This document shows, in pieces, positions 45,901 through 58,225 of a stretch of DNA of 64,000 bases (its first letter is position 1; every line of letters begins with the position of its first letter). Location: NCBI GenBank assembly GCA_018806915.1, contig JAGKQI010000096.1, positions 1,178,001 to 1,242,000 of the forward strand, given 5' to 3'. The stretch is from Phytophthora colocasiae (Eukaryota; Oomycota; Peronosporomycetes; Peronosporales; Peronosporaceae). The position numbers and the translations under genes were made by a program. The notes beneath the pieces are model-generated. The model worked only from the letters and a program-made list of their open reading frames with translations. It was not told where the DNA came from and made no database searches.

Positions 45901-46597
45901 CGCAAAAGCTACAGTACCCAAATTTCAATTTTCACCAAAGTACCCGCAGGGATGGCTTACTTGCTTAAATGGGCAATATTGTAGATTCGGAGTGGACTGC
46001 CCGGCGTCTGTGCGCTCGAGAGGGGTCTCGGTCAGAATGGCCGTGGCGTGGCACCCACTGCAACCCTCCCTCAAGCCCCGCAGAGGACCTGTCAGAGTCC
46101 TCCGCAGGCTCCAGCCCACCCTTAATTTTGTACACACCAGCTCCCAGTTGCCCCAATGTGGTACCAGTTCTCCCACAAGGCGGAACACCCGACACCGTAA
46201 AGATTTTATAGCTGTATTATGTTTATATGGGTACTTACCGAGTATTCCTAGGCTGGCTGCGCCGCTCGATCACTCCTGTCCTCGCTAGCCGCCGCGCCGT
46301 TCGCGTAATGTCCTCTGTCGCTGCTGACGCCGTTTGCGTTTTAAAATGAAAGAATTCTAGAATTTAAATCGACCAATCAGAGACCATGGAGAGGGTTATC
46401 ATTAGTGGGCTATATTTGTAATTTTGGCATTCCTGAGAGCAGTCTAGAACGTAGGGATAGGCTACACCATGGGACAATACAGTATAGAATACGTACATGT
46501 ACAAAATGGAGAGACAGGTAGCTACGCAGGTTTATGCGCTAAAACGTTGAACGGACACACAGACACACAGACACGGCACTAGCCTAGAGGGCAGAGA
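39985..46597 (-). mobile_element. Helitron array unit 4, autonomous-type copy (6613 bp)
   Basis: Carries the Rep/helicase gene (broken). The 3' module differs from the short units (hairpin loop of 3, AGGTCCCAACCC segment). Between the gene and the 5' end lies about 0.9 kb absent from the short units. Nearly identical to unit 5. Confidence 0.92.
40189..45482 (-). pseudogene. Helitron Rep/helicase (RepHel), copy 1, four frame-breaking indels
   Basis: Same architecture as copy 2: exon 1 45482-45448, intron 45447-45404, exon 2 45403-40189. Compared with copy 2 it has an extra base near 44034 (CGGCTTTG for CGCTTTG) and another near 42978 (TTTT for TTT), which split the N-terminal and Rep parts. 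It lacks one base near 40514 and one near 40445, which garbles the helicase C-terminus. The net length is unchanged. The helicase core is intact: GPGGTGKST Walker A, IIWDEAPM Walker B, GDFRQILPVV. So it is probably inactive as a full-length protein, although a shorter in-frame piece spans the Rep C-terminal part and helicase (43156-40427). Confidence 0.88.
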
Positions 46598-46801
46598 CTA
46601 GCCGAGTGCCGCCCGCTTTGCGGGCGGTGTGTATGTGTTAGGTCCCAACCCGTAGTGCTCGCTGTTCCAGCTCGCCCTACTACTCTGTAGCCCCTGCCCT
46701 CGCTTCGCTCGGAGGGGACAAAACATACACAGTGTTTCATATGCACAGTGAACATGTATTTGTTGTTATGAAAAATGCAGTGATCTCCTTCTTCCTCTTG
46801 C

Positions 46802-49800
46802 TTACATCTCGAATATCTGTCGGTAAACAATATTCTGTGTGTACACTCCATCGGCGTCCACCTGGTCAGGATACTCGATCATCACCTTGAGTCTCGACCG
46901 CGCTGTCACTCTCGATAACGCCACGTACAGCTGTCCGTGTGAGAAGCAAGGAGTCGCCAAGTATAGTCCGAGATTTTGTACCGTTTGTCCTTGGGCCTTG
47001 TTGATTGTCATCGCAAACGCTGGTTGCACTGGGAACTGCTTACGACGTAGACGGAAGGGGAACTCACGCGTGTCCCCGTCACTGAGGAACACAATCCGCG
47101 GAATGAACACATGCTGGCCGTGGCGTTCCCCTGTCATGATGGTCGCATGGATCACGTGGGGTTTCAGCTCCACAACACGGAGGCGCGTTCCGTTGCACAG
47201 TCCAAGATTGGGATTCAGGTTGCGCATCATCATGATCGGCGCACCCTTCTTCAGAGTTAGTTTGTGCGGCGGGATTCCGTTCATATTCACTGAATGCAGG
47301 AGTTCAGGCTCAAAGTAATCAGCGTCACCGTCATTATCCACTGAATCGTTGGACAAATACTCCTGGGCGTCACCTTCCAGCTTCTGAGAAACAGCTTCGT
47401 TGATACGCTGCACGATCATGTTCGTAGTCGTCAATATCGTTCGGTTGGCAAAATACTCATCCGTGGCGATCTCAGGGTTATTAATGTCTGCATACATCTC
47501 GTCAATGATGCGTCGCATGCCTCTGGGAGTGGTGCCAGGCCGAACCTCTTCATCTTCTTCTTCCGGCTCTTCCTCCGGTTCGCTCTCCAATCAACATGTC
47601 GTTCGGGATCTTGATGAAATCTGGTCCAAGTCCAGCATTCACTTGGTGCCTTCCTTCGCCCACTTGAAGGAGAAACTCAGAGAATGCTGCCAGTTCTTCC
47701 GCTGTCGTTTCATTCGCAGCCGACCTCACACGCATGTTCTCCGTAAGATGAACTTGTTCGAATTTGCTCCACAACTCCGAAGACTTTAGACACGCGTCGA
47801 TGGTATCCGCAGGCGTTCCCTGCAGTACCACCGGTAGAATTTGTCTGAAATCTCCTGAAAGGACGACCACTTTCCCGCCAAATGGTTCATCGAGGTCCAA
47901 GATATCCCGTAGCGAACGGTCCACAGCCTCAAAAGCGTGACGATGGGCGATCGGAGCTTCGTCCCAGATAATTAAACTGGCCATCTTGATAAGTTCCTTC
48001 AGGGCGGAGTTCTTATTGATCGCACACGTAGACTCCGCATTCAGCTTTAGCGGGATTCGAAACGTAGAATGTGCAGTGCGACCACCCATTAGTAGAAGTG
48101 CGGCAATTCCACTCGAAGCTACCGCAATGGCAATTTTCCCAGACAAACGAACTTTTGCCAGGATGTGCTTGAGCAAGGTTGATTTTCCAGTACCACCAGG
48201 TCCATCCAGAAAAATAACTTGTTGCCTTCTGAAGATCCGTCGACAGCCGCCATGACTTTCGCGTAGTTAGCTTGTTGACCTTCATTAAGTCCATCCTCAT
48301 GCTCCACAATTTCTTGAAGCATGTGATAGTCATACGCCATGGTCTCGCGGTCAATCAAACTGTTGTTGGTCTGGAGTGCGTCTCGAAGAAGCAGATCAGG
48401 GAAATCGGCAAGTTGTGGAAGGTCAAACTCATGTACCGCTTTCCCACTCACTTGAAGCAACTCGTTCAGACTCTTGAGCGTGTTAAACATCACCACGTCG
48501 TCCCTCGCCTGGCCTTCCATGGCGCGGAATCGACGGTGGAAATCCTCAGACAATGCTCCGTAGTAATTATCCCATAGCTGACGCATCTGCCCAACCTGAG
48601 AGTATACTAACAGCGTAGCAAATAGCTGACGCAGTTGATACGCCATCTGGAACGTCGCGGCTTCCTCCATACAGGCTGCCCACTCCCCATCATTCTCGAG
48701 ATATCCTAGACGTAACGCGGCATCCTTATACGATCCACATACGACGTTATCCACAGTCCGGATATCCTGGAAAGAAGTAGGTCCTTTGCGATGGCATAGC
48801 AAGACGCATAAGTAGAACCTCTCCTCATCTCGCGGAGACACGTGAATCATTCGTCCTAGTGCAGCTTGATACTTTTTGCGGCGGACCCATATCTTGTGTT
48901 TGTCCCATCTAAAGTACTTCGGCACATCCTGATACACAATTGTCTTAGCTACCTGGTCTTCGGGCGCTCTACTCGCACATATGTCGAAGAAGGCAGTAAG
49001 CTTCGTGCGCTCACTACGATCCATGACGCGTTCCGGATCTTCGGTCTCGCGGAATACCACCATCTGCTCACCTTCGAGGTGTACCGTGAGCTGGAAAACC
49101 GCATGGGACTTCCCTTGCACTACGTGCCCGAGGAGACGCATACACGCCTCAATGGGAGAGATGTACCTCGCGCTTAAGTATCGGATGATCTCGTTGGGTT
49201 CCCGTCTGTCGATATTACCTTCGTCTTGCACCGTCTCCACTGTAATCACAGCTCTGTCGGATCCCTTGTACACGTACTTGTAGAGATACTTCACCACTGA
49301 CAGTGCTGTGCAGATTTCAATGTTGATGTGGCAGTTGTACTTGTATGAAAAGTATGGGTTGTATGGCACCACCCACTGATTCAGCGTAGCATTGTCGTAC
49401 CGTCTTCCATTGAATGTAAAAAATCCTTCCGATCGTCGTCGGCGCCTGTACTGCGGGAAACCGTCTTCGCTCACCCGCGTTGTCTCCACGAACGGTTTCG
49501 GGTAGCCTTTTGTACACTTGCCATCCTTCATACAGACACACGATGGATTCGCCGCGCCACAGGGCCCGTGCATCATATTCGTCATGACCGTTTCATAAAG
49601 GCCGGGGTTGGTGTCAGGATCCGGTACTTCCGCCGACACAATCTTGTCAATAATCTGCCTCGTGCGTGGCTTGTCCTCGTCCGCCAAGATGACAATGATG
49701 TGCGCATGAGGAAGTCCACGCTTTTGAAACTCCACCACGTAAATCCGAGCGGAAACCCGCCCAAGCACACCCTCGTCTAAGTCTTTTAAATGAGCAGCCA

Positions 49801-52095
49801 GCTTTTGCTGCCATACTCTCGCGACGATGTCTGGGCGGTCTTGGGCGCTCTGGGTAGGATCGCGAATCTGCTCTTGGATCTCTTCCCACTTTGGATTGCA
49901 AGTCATCGTGTCGAAGATATCTGGCTTGCCGTACTCCCTAACGATTGCCATCGAGTCTTGGTACGATTGGTACATCTGACGCGGGCTCCCTGAGTGAGAA
50001 GACGGTAAGATTATCTTCTTCCCAACCTGATTGAGGAAGTGCCTGTTTCGGGCTCGGTCGGGGTGAGCCAGCTCTCTAGTGTCACGATCATATTCCGCCA
50101 GAAGTCCTTCGCCATCGCCCAGGATAGTCCTAGCCTCTTCCATAGCTTCGCTCAGGTACGCATCTCGCAGTCCATTGTACTGGTAAGCACGGATCTCCTT
50201 CTGGTGAGTTGCTATCCAGCGAAGTTCTTCTTGCTCGCATTTGGCTCTCTGGTCCACACAATACTGTTGGAAAAGGCGGCCCCCTTTATGTAGAGCTGAT
50301 CGGTCATCGTCCTTTTGGAAGAGTCGATACGCGACGTGCTCACGTAGAGCCATAACGCGTTTGTTCCTGCGCACCACATCACCTTCGTACGTATCCGTAT
50401 ACGTCCACCCCAGTTCTCCATACGGAAGAAGTAGCGGGTACTGAAGGGGGTCGTAGTTGGCGTTTGTTTCCCAGAGACGCATGAGATTTCTGTCTTTTGT
50501 ATATACCAAGAGATCGCGAGGCTGTGCGAGGTTGCCGTCTTCAATCATAGTGACGGCCACTTCAGAAACCGTCGGCAGATTTTCCGTTCGAGGTCTCGAA
50601 GGATTGTTTCTCAGACGGAACACCAAGTCGATTGGCTGCTGCATATCGCTTTGACGCACCATTTCGCCAAACGTGAGAAACTGCTGAGCGAACGGGTTGT
50701 ACCTTTGCATCACCCGCTCGATGTCTAACAAAGCCACAGGGTCCAGGTCTGCGAAAATCCCCATACGTCTCTCAGCTCGGCGCTCCATGTCCGGATCGAC
50801 GATATATATCTGCACAAACTTGGGCTGAGTCCTTTGGCCAGTTCGACGATCAATGTATGGCAACAAAGAACCCATGTAGTGGCCCATAGCACCTTGAATT
50901 CGGTAAGAGTATACGCCACGTTCACCCGCGACGCTGTTGTCCTGGTTGACGTACTGAAACCTACCCGTGGTCGGGTTTGAAGCACCGATAGACGTAAAGG
51001 CAAACGCCTGGTTGTACGCCCGTATCTGCTTTCGAAAATTGGGGTCTCCGTAAAGCTGGAGAAGTTCGTCTGGAGCTGGGGCCAGAGGTGGTAGTCTGAC
51101 TTTCCCCTCGATACAGCAGGCAGACTCGCTTTCACCAGGCCACTTCCACGCGTTACAGTGACCGCACACCGTAGTGGGAGGCAGCCGGTGGCGTCTGGTG
51201 TCTTCATCAACATCTGGACCTGTGACCATCGACGGGCGGAAATCTTCATGGTTTGCAAGTGCTTTTCGATGGCGAGTGATACGTCGACGTTCTCGAACAC
51301 GCTCGCGCTCCTCTTCGCGCTCTTCCTCCGTTTGTAACGCCCTTCTAATGGCGTGACGCTCTCGGTCCCGTTCTCGCTCTGCCGCACGCTGCTCCTCGTC
51401 CTGTTGCTCTCTAGCAAACGATTGCCGCTCTCTGTTGCTCTCCCGCTCAACATCACGCTCCTCTGGGGTCTGGTGCTCCCTTGAACTTGCGCGACGTTGC
51501 CTGTCAAGTTCACGCTCTGCCGCACGCTCCTCATCCGTCTGACGTCGATTTTGCTGTCCAAGTCGGTTTCTTTCGCGATCTGCTACCATTTGTTCAGCAC
51601 TTCGTTGAGCTCTCCGTTGCCGCTGGCGTTCGGCATCCCGTTGCCGCGTACGTTCGCGTTGGGAAGAGCTCATGTTTGCCCGCCGCAGCCTGGCTCTCTC
51701 TGCGTCACTCATCCTAAGCGCCGCAGCACTGGATGGATTCGTAGTGGGGGCCATGGTTGTTCCTGTCGGAGGAACCACCGGTGCATCTACAGGGGCTACA
51801 ATGGGGTCGCCTGAAACCGAAACGTTGTTTACCTGCTGACTGAGTAGTTCCAATTCTCGCGAAGCCCTCGAAAAACGGTTGCGTGCCTGCTTCCTTCTGT
51901 TGATCCGTCGTCGCTTTGCAGTAGGCGATTCATCCTCTGCTGGAGTTGCGTTCACGCGCTCCGCTTCGTCTAAACGATGCTGCAGCTGTCCTCGACGGTC
52001 GTCTCTACACAGTAGACTGTTAGAAGACTTCCAACAGCACGAAACATTAATTTTACGTACCTATCCCGCTTCGTGCCGACCCTGACCGGAGCCAT
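46802..52095 (-). pseudogene. Helitron Rep/helicase (RepHel), copy 2, two single-base frameshifts
   Basis: A 35-nt exon 1 (52095-52061, ATG) is joined over a 44-bp intron (GTACGT...CTAACAG) to exon 2 from 52016. Total coding length is 5250 nt, about 1749 residues. Parts in order: a Glu/Arg-rich, coiled region with 22-25-residue periodicity (about 90-260); a Cys cluster CGHC...ACC (about 300); the Helitron Rep domain with HUH motif GLPHAHIIVIL (about 780) and Tyr pair YLYKYVYKG (about 920) for strand nicking and rolling-circle transfer; and a Pif1-like SF1 helicase with Walker A (about 1285) and C-terminal QGQTV...YVALSR motif. One A is missing in the A-run at about 48209-48214 (just before Walker A) and one extra C is present near 47587. 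Copy 1 has neither lesion. The start is chosen because the spliced ATG frame joins the open frame exactly; a GTG at 51955 is the unspliced alternative. Confidence 0.9.
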
Positions 52096-52980
52096 ACTTC
52101 CCTCGCAAAAAAGCACAAAGGAAGCAGCGTTAGACAACGGTCTAACACTGAATAATTGTATTTTAACTGTAAACTAATTCTTGATAGGTGAATGGGAACA
52201 TGCAGCGCATGCCGTTCTGCCCCTGACACGGTAAGCAGCATGAAATGTCTCCATAACATGTGCCGGTCTCACACACGACCACTGGCCCAAGGCTGAGGTG
52301 GGTGGCCCGGCCAAGCCGGCTTTTATCGCCACATGGATCCACCCCAGGACCCCGGATTGGTATGAGGCTTCCCATGCCGCTGGCGGGCGAACATGGGCGT
52401 CTCAGGGTCGGGGCTCCGAAGAGCAATAGAGAGGCAGAACTGAGACAGGAACGGCGAAGGGTGGCCAGCTGCAACCTTTTTATCCCAAAAATGGGAAGGT
52501 CATGGATTTGGGCGCAAAAGCTACAGTACCCAAATTTCAATTTTCACCAAAGTACCCGCAGGGATGGCTTACTTGCTTAAATGGGCAATATTGTAGATTC
52601 GGAGTGGACTGCCCGGCGTCTGTGCGCTCGAGAGGGGTCTCGGTCAGAATGGCCGTGGCGTGGCACCCACTGCAACCCTCCCTCAAGCCCCGCAGAGGAC
52701 CTGTCAGAGTCCTCCGCAGGCTCCAGCCCACCCTTAATTTTGTACACACCAGCTCCCAGTTGCCCCAATGTGGTACCAGTTCTCCCACAAGGCGGAACAC
52801 CCGACACCGTAAAGATTTTATAGCTGTATTATGGTTATATGGGTACTTACCGAGTATTCCTAGGCTGGCTGCGCCGCTCGATCACTCCTGTCCTCGCTAG
52901 CCGCCGCGCCGTTCGCGTAATGTCCTCTGTCGCTGCTGACGCCGTTTGCGTTTTAAAATGAAAGAATTCTAGAATTTAAA
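52096..52980. other. Autonomous-Helitron leader region of unknown content
   Basis: This lies upstream of RepHel in unit 5 (equivalent 45483-46367 in unit 4) and is absent from the short units. Open frames of about 100-130 codons exist on both strands, but I recognise no domain. It joins the common 5' part at GACCAATCAGAG. Confidence 0.5.
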
Positions 52981-53295
52981 TCGACCAATCAGAGGCCATT
53001 GAGAGGGTTATCATTAGTGGGCTATATTTGTAATTTTGGCATTCCTGAGAGCAGTCTAGAAGATAGGGATAGGCTACACCATGGGACAATACAGTATAGA
53101 ATACGTACATGTACAAAATGGAGAGACAGGTAGCTACGCAGGTTTATGCGCTAAAACGTTGAACGGACACACAGACACACAGACACGGCACTAGCCTAGA
53201 GGGCAGAGACTAGCCGAGTGCCGCCCGCTTTTGCGGGCGGTTTGTATGTGTTTGGTTGAAACCCGTGGGGCTCACTGTTCCAGTTCGCCCCACTA

Positions 53296-54287
53296 CACCT
53301 TTTAACCTTCAAAATGTCAAAAAGAAAATTCAATACGTCAAAACGTAAATTCAAAACGACACAGATAAAGAAGGGCGTCGATCCAAATTCTTATAATTCG
53401 GTTACAAAGGTTAATGACCAACAGGCATGTCGTTCATCTGGATAGCTGCTGCGTGAAACTTGAACGTGTGCAGCGAACAGTTGGAACAGAGCCGAGAAGT
53501 GATTGCCTCCTCGATGAGTAGTTCTGCAGCCATCAGAAGGTACTCCTCGCGATGCTCCTTGATTGTTCGATGCGGCGGTACTTGGAGGATTGCTTTGCGG
53601 TGCTGAGCCAAGAATCGCTTCACCATTGACTTGAAAACGGAGAAACAATTCTCGATCGGATTAAGCATGGGGGAATAAGGCCCCAGCCGAAGGAGTGCTG
53701 CGCCAGCAAACTCGTCTTCCTTGAAGACGTCTTCGACGTGAGTATGGCAAGGAGCATTATCAGCAACAATCACCACGTTGTCCAGCGATGAAGTAAGTAG
53801 GCGACGTGCTCTTCCGTGATCTTAGCGTTGCGTTTTCCACCACGAGGCTTTCTTGGCGACGCCTCCCAGTCATCGTTAGTTTGTGCTGCGGTAATCCAGC
53901 GGTATGCCGAGCGTAGATTAACGTCGCTTTTCACCGCAACATCCTTCCAGTCTTTGCCAGCATTGGCGGCGCGCAGAACGCGCTTGATGGTTGCTTCATC
54001 GTACAGCATAGAAGATTCGTAGTGGAGGGTAGCTTGCTTCTTGAACGTAGTATTAGAGAATGTGTTAGGACCACGGAAGCGTGGGGCGATTGTTGGATGG
54101 AGCGCTAGAATCAACACCGTCCAGCAGTTTTGGCGCCGTTCCTTCCCGCCATTAAAAACCCCTTTAGTTGATAATACCCTGTCTTTAGTGATGACAATAT
54201 AATATTGGTTTTGTACGCCTGTGTCGTTTTGAATTTACGTTTTGACGTATTGAATTTTCTTTTTGACATTTTGAAGGTTAAAAGGTG
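53296..54287. mobile_element. Tc1/mariner-superfamily element, internally deleted
   Basis: The ends are perfect 69-bp terminal inverted repeats starting CACCTTTTAACC (53296-53364 and 54219-54287). TA is duplicated at 53294-53295 and 54288-54289. It carries a damaged DDE transposase. Insertion is younger than the Helitron unit it interrupts. Confidence 0.92.
53411..54117 (-). pseudogene. Tc1/mariner (DDE_3-like) transposase remnant
   Basis: Two out-of-frame pieces. 54117-53770 encodes an N-terminal DNA-binding part with helix-turn-helix-like sequence (NLRSAYRWITAA). 53776-53411 encodes the C-terminal catalytic part with VADNAPCHTH (second Asp) and LGPYSPMLNPIENCFSVFK (third acidic residue). 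The middle with the first catalytic Asp, roughly 100 residues by comparison with the usual 340, is missing at the junction near 53780. It cannot be an active enzyme. The intact inverted repeats mean it might still be moved by a related transposase. Confidence 0.85.
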
Positions 54288-54682
54288 TACTCTCCATCGG
54301 CGCCACACCTTCGGCGCGCGCCGGTTGGCCGAGGTCGGTAGGATGCATTTTAGCCAATCACCGGTCTGTAAAAGCTGCGAGCTCGTACTTATCAAAGCAT
54401 TTTTATCGTACTTAGCTTCATTTTGTCCAATGAAAGTTTTGTGGCCGGGTGTGCAGACCAATCAGAGGCCATTGAGAGGGTTATCATTAGTGGGCTATAT
54501 TTGTAATTTTGGCATTCCTGAGAGCAGTCTAGAAGATAGGGATAGGCTACACCATGGGACAATACAGTATAGAATACGTACATGTACAAAATGGATAGAC
54601 AGGTAGCTACGCAGGTTTATGCGCTAAGACGTTGAACAGACACACAGACACACAGACACGGCACTAGCCTAGAGGGCAGAGA

Positions 54683-55592
54683 CTAGCCGAGTGCCGCCCG
54701 CTTTTGCGGGCGGTGTGTATGTGTTTGGTTGAAACCCGTGGGGCTCACTGTTCCAGTTCGCTCCACTACTCACCACCGGCGCCACACCTTCGGCGCGCGC
54801 CGGTTGGCCGAGGTGCTACCTTCGCTTCGCTCGGTAGGATGTATTTTAGCCGAGTGCCGCCCGCTTTTGCGGGCGGGTTGTATGTGTTTGGGTGAAGCCC
54901 GTGGTGCTCACTGTTCCAGTTCGCCCCACTACTCACCATCGGCGCCACACCTTCGGCGCGCGCCAGTTGGCCGAGGTGCTACCTTCGCTTCGCTCGGTAG
55001 GATGTATTTTAGCCAATCACCAGTGGGGGCTACGAGCTCGCGAGCTCGCAGCTACTATTTCGTACTTATCGAAGCAATTTTAGCCGAGTGGCGCCCGCTT
55101 TTGCGGGCGGTTTGTATGTGTTTGGTTGAAACCCGTGGTGCTCACTGTTCCAGTTCGCTCCACTACTCACCACCGGCGCCACACCTTCGGCGCGCGCCAG
55201 TTGGCCGAGGTGCTACCTTCGCTTCGCTCGGTAGGATGTATTTTAGCCAATCACCGGTCTGTAAAGCGGGGCAGCTCAGCATTTTAATCGTACTTAGCTT
55301 ACTTTTGTCTAATTAAATATTTTGTGGCCGGGTGTGCGGACCAATCAGAGGCCATGGAGAGGGTTATCATTAGTGGGCTATATTTGTAATTTTGGCATTC
55401 CTGAGAGCAGTCTAGAACGTAGGGATAGGCTACACTATGGGAAAATACAGTATAGAATACGTACATGTACACAATGGAGAGACAGGTAGCTACGCAGGTT
55501 TATGCGCTAAGACGTTGAACACACACACAACGGACACACAGACACACAGACACACAGACACACAGACACGGCACTAGCCTAGAGGGTAGAGA
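54683..55592 (-). mobile_element. Helitron array unit 7 (910 bp)
   Basis: Three 3' modules (extra starts 54847 and 55081), one palindrome variant (55030-55051). 5' end type GGGT. Confidence 0.88.
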
Positions 55593-56560
55593 CTAGCCGA
55601 GTGCCGCCCGCTTTTGCGGGCGGTTTGTATGTGTTTGGTTGAAACCCGTGGGGCTCACTGTTCCAGTTCGCCCCACTACTCACCATCGGCGCCACACCTT
55701 CGGCGCGCGCCAGTTGGCCGAGGTGCTACCTTCGCTTCGCTCGGTAGGATGTATTTTAGCCAATCACCAGTGGGGGCTACGAGCTCGCGAGCTCGCAGCT
55801 ACTATTTCGTACTTATCGAAGCAATTTTAGCCGAGTGCCGCCCGCTTTTGCGGGCGGTTTGTATGTGTTTGGTTGAAACCCGTGGGGCTCACTGTTCCAG
55901 TTCGCCCCACTACTCTCCATCGGCGCCACACCTTCGGCGCGCGCCAGTTGGCCGAGGTACCTTCGCTTCGCTCGGTAGGATGCATTTTAGCCAATCACCA
56001 GTGGGGGCTGCGAGCTCGCAGCTACTATTTCGTACTTATCGAAGCAATTTTAGCCGAGTGCCGCCCGCTTTTGCGGGCGGTTTGTATGTGTTTGGTTGAA
56101 ACCCGTGGGGCTCACTGTTCCAGTTCGCCCCACTACTCTCCATCGGCGCCACACCTTCGGCGCGCGCCGGTTAGCCAAGATGCTACCTTCGCTTCGCTCG
56201 GTAGGATGCATTTTAGCCAATCACCGGTCTGTAAAGCGGGGCAGCTCAGCATTTTAATCGTACTTAGCTTACTTTTGTCCAATTAAATATTTTGTGGCCG
56301 GGTGTGCGGACCAATCAGAGGCCATGGAGAGGGTTATCATTAGTGGGCTATATTTGTAATTTTGGCATTCCTGAGAGCAGTCTAGAACGTAGGGATAGGC
56401 TACACCATGGGAAAATACAGTATAGAATACGTACATGTACGAAATGGAGAGACAGGTAGCTACGCAGGTTTATGCGCTACGACGTTGAACACACACAACG
56501 GACACACAGACACACAGACACACAGACACACAGACGCCGCACTAGCCTAGAGAGTAGAGA
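55593..56560 (-). mobile_element. Helitron array unit 8 (968 bp)
   Basis: Three 3' modules (55828, 56051), one full-length palindrome variant (55777-55798) and one shortened 14-bp palindrome (56008-56021). 5' end type GAGT. Confidence 0.88.
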
Positions 56561-57541
56561 CTAGCCGAGTGCCGCCCGCTTTTGCGGGCGGTTTGTATGT
56601 GTTTGGGTGAAGCCCGTGGTGCTCACTGTTCCAGTTCGCCCCACTACTCACCATCGGCGCCACACCTTCGGCGCGCGCCAGTTGGCCGAGGTGCTACCTT
56701 CGCTTCGCTCGGTAGGATGTATTTTAGCCAATCACCAGTGGGGGCTACGAGCTCGCGAGCTCGCAGCTACTATTTCGTACTTATCGAAGCAATTTTAGCC
56801 GAGTGCCGCCCGCTTTTGCGGGCGGTTTGTATGTGTTTGGTTGAAACCCGTGGGGCTCACTGTTCCAGTTCGCCCCACTACTCTCCATCGGCGCCACACC
56901 TTCGGCGCGCGCCAGTTGGCCGAGGTGCTACCTTCGCTTCGCTCGGTAGGATGTATTTTAGCCAATCACCAGTGGGGGCTGCGAGCTCGCGAGCTCGCAG
57001 CTACTATTTCGTACTTATCGAAGCAATTTTAGCCGAGTGCCGCCCGCTTTTGCGGGCGGTTTGTATGTGTTTGGTCGAAACCCGTGGGGCTCACTGTTCC
57101 AGTTCGCCCCACTACTCTCCATCGGCGCCACACCTTCGGCGCGCGCCGGTTAGCCAAGATGCTACCTTCGCTTCGCTCGGTAGGATGCATTTTAGCCAAT
57201 CACCGGTCTGTAAAGCGGGGCAGCTCAGCATTTTAATCGTACTTAGCTTACTTTTGTCCAATCAAATATTTTGTGGCCGGGTGTGCGGACCAATCAGAGG
57301 CCATTGAGAGGGTTATCATTAGTGGGCTATATTTGTAATTTTGGCATTCCTGAGAGCAGTCTAGAACGTAGGGATAGGCTACACCATGGGAAAATACAGT
57401 ATAGAATACGTACATGTACGAAATGGAGAGACAGGTAGCTACGCAGGTTTATGCGCTAAGACGTTGAACACACACACAACGGACACACAGACACACAGAC
57501 ACACAGACACACAGACGCCGCACTAGCCTAGAGAGTAGAGA
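56561..57541 (-). mobile_element. Helitron array unit 9 (981 bp), higher-order repeat type A
   Basis: Three 3' modules (56796, 57030), palindromes at 56745-56766 (variant) and 56979-57000 (perfect). 5' end type GAGT. Confidence 0.88.
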
Positions 57542-58225
57542 CTAGCCGAGTGCCGCCCGCTTTTGCGGGCGGTTTGTATGTGTTTGGTTGAAACCCGTGG
57601 GGCTCACTGTTCCAGTTCGCCCCACTACTCACCATCGGCGCCACACCTTCGGCGCGCGCCAGTTGGCCGAGGTGCTACCTTCGCTTCGCTCGGTAGGATG
57701 TATTTTAGCCGAGTGCCGCCCGCTTTTGCGGGCGGTGTGTATGTGTTTGGTTGAAACCCGTGGGGCTCACTGTTCCAGTTCGCCCCACTACTCACCACCG
57801 GCGCCACACCTTCGGCGCGCGCCAGTTGGCCGAGGTGCTACCTTCGCTTCGCTCGGTAGGATGTATTTCAGCCAATCACCGGTCTGTAAAGCGGGGCAGC
57901 TCAGCATTTTAATCGTACTTAGCTTCATTTTGTCCAATCAATTATTTTGTGGCCGGGTGTGCGGACCAATCAGAGGCCATTGAGAGGGTTATCATTAGTG
58001 GGCTATATTTGTAATTTTGGCATTCCTGAGAGCAGTCTAGAAGATAGGGATAGGCTACACCATGGGAAAATACAGTATAGAATACGTACATGTACAAAAT
58101 GGAGAGACAGGTAGCTACGCAGGTTTATGCGCTAAGACGTTGAACACACACACAACGGACACACAGACACACAGACACACAGACACACAGACACACAGAC
58201 ACGGCACTAGCCTAGAGGGTAGAGA
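57542..58225 (-). mobile_element. Helitron array unit 10 (684 bp), higher-order repeat type B
   Basis: Two 3' modules (57706). Same length as and nearly identical to unit 12. 5' end type GGGT. Confidence 0.88.

Larger units (their letters stand above)
46598..53209 (-). mobile_element. Helitron array unit 5, autonomous-type copy (6612 bp)
   Basis: Second adjacent autonomous-type unit with the same layout as unit 4. It differs by scattered substitutions and single-base indels. Confidence 0.92.
53210..54682 (-). mobile_element. Helitron array unit 6 (1473 bp) interrupted by a mariner-type element
   Basis: A single-module non-autonomous unit of about 479 bp, with a 992-bp element inserted at a TA in its 3' module (CCCACTACTCTCC in uninterrupted units). 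It keeps a remnant of the palindrome module near 54376. Confidence 0.88.
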
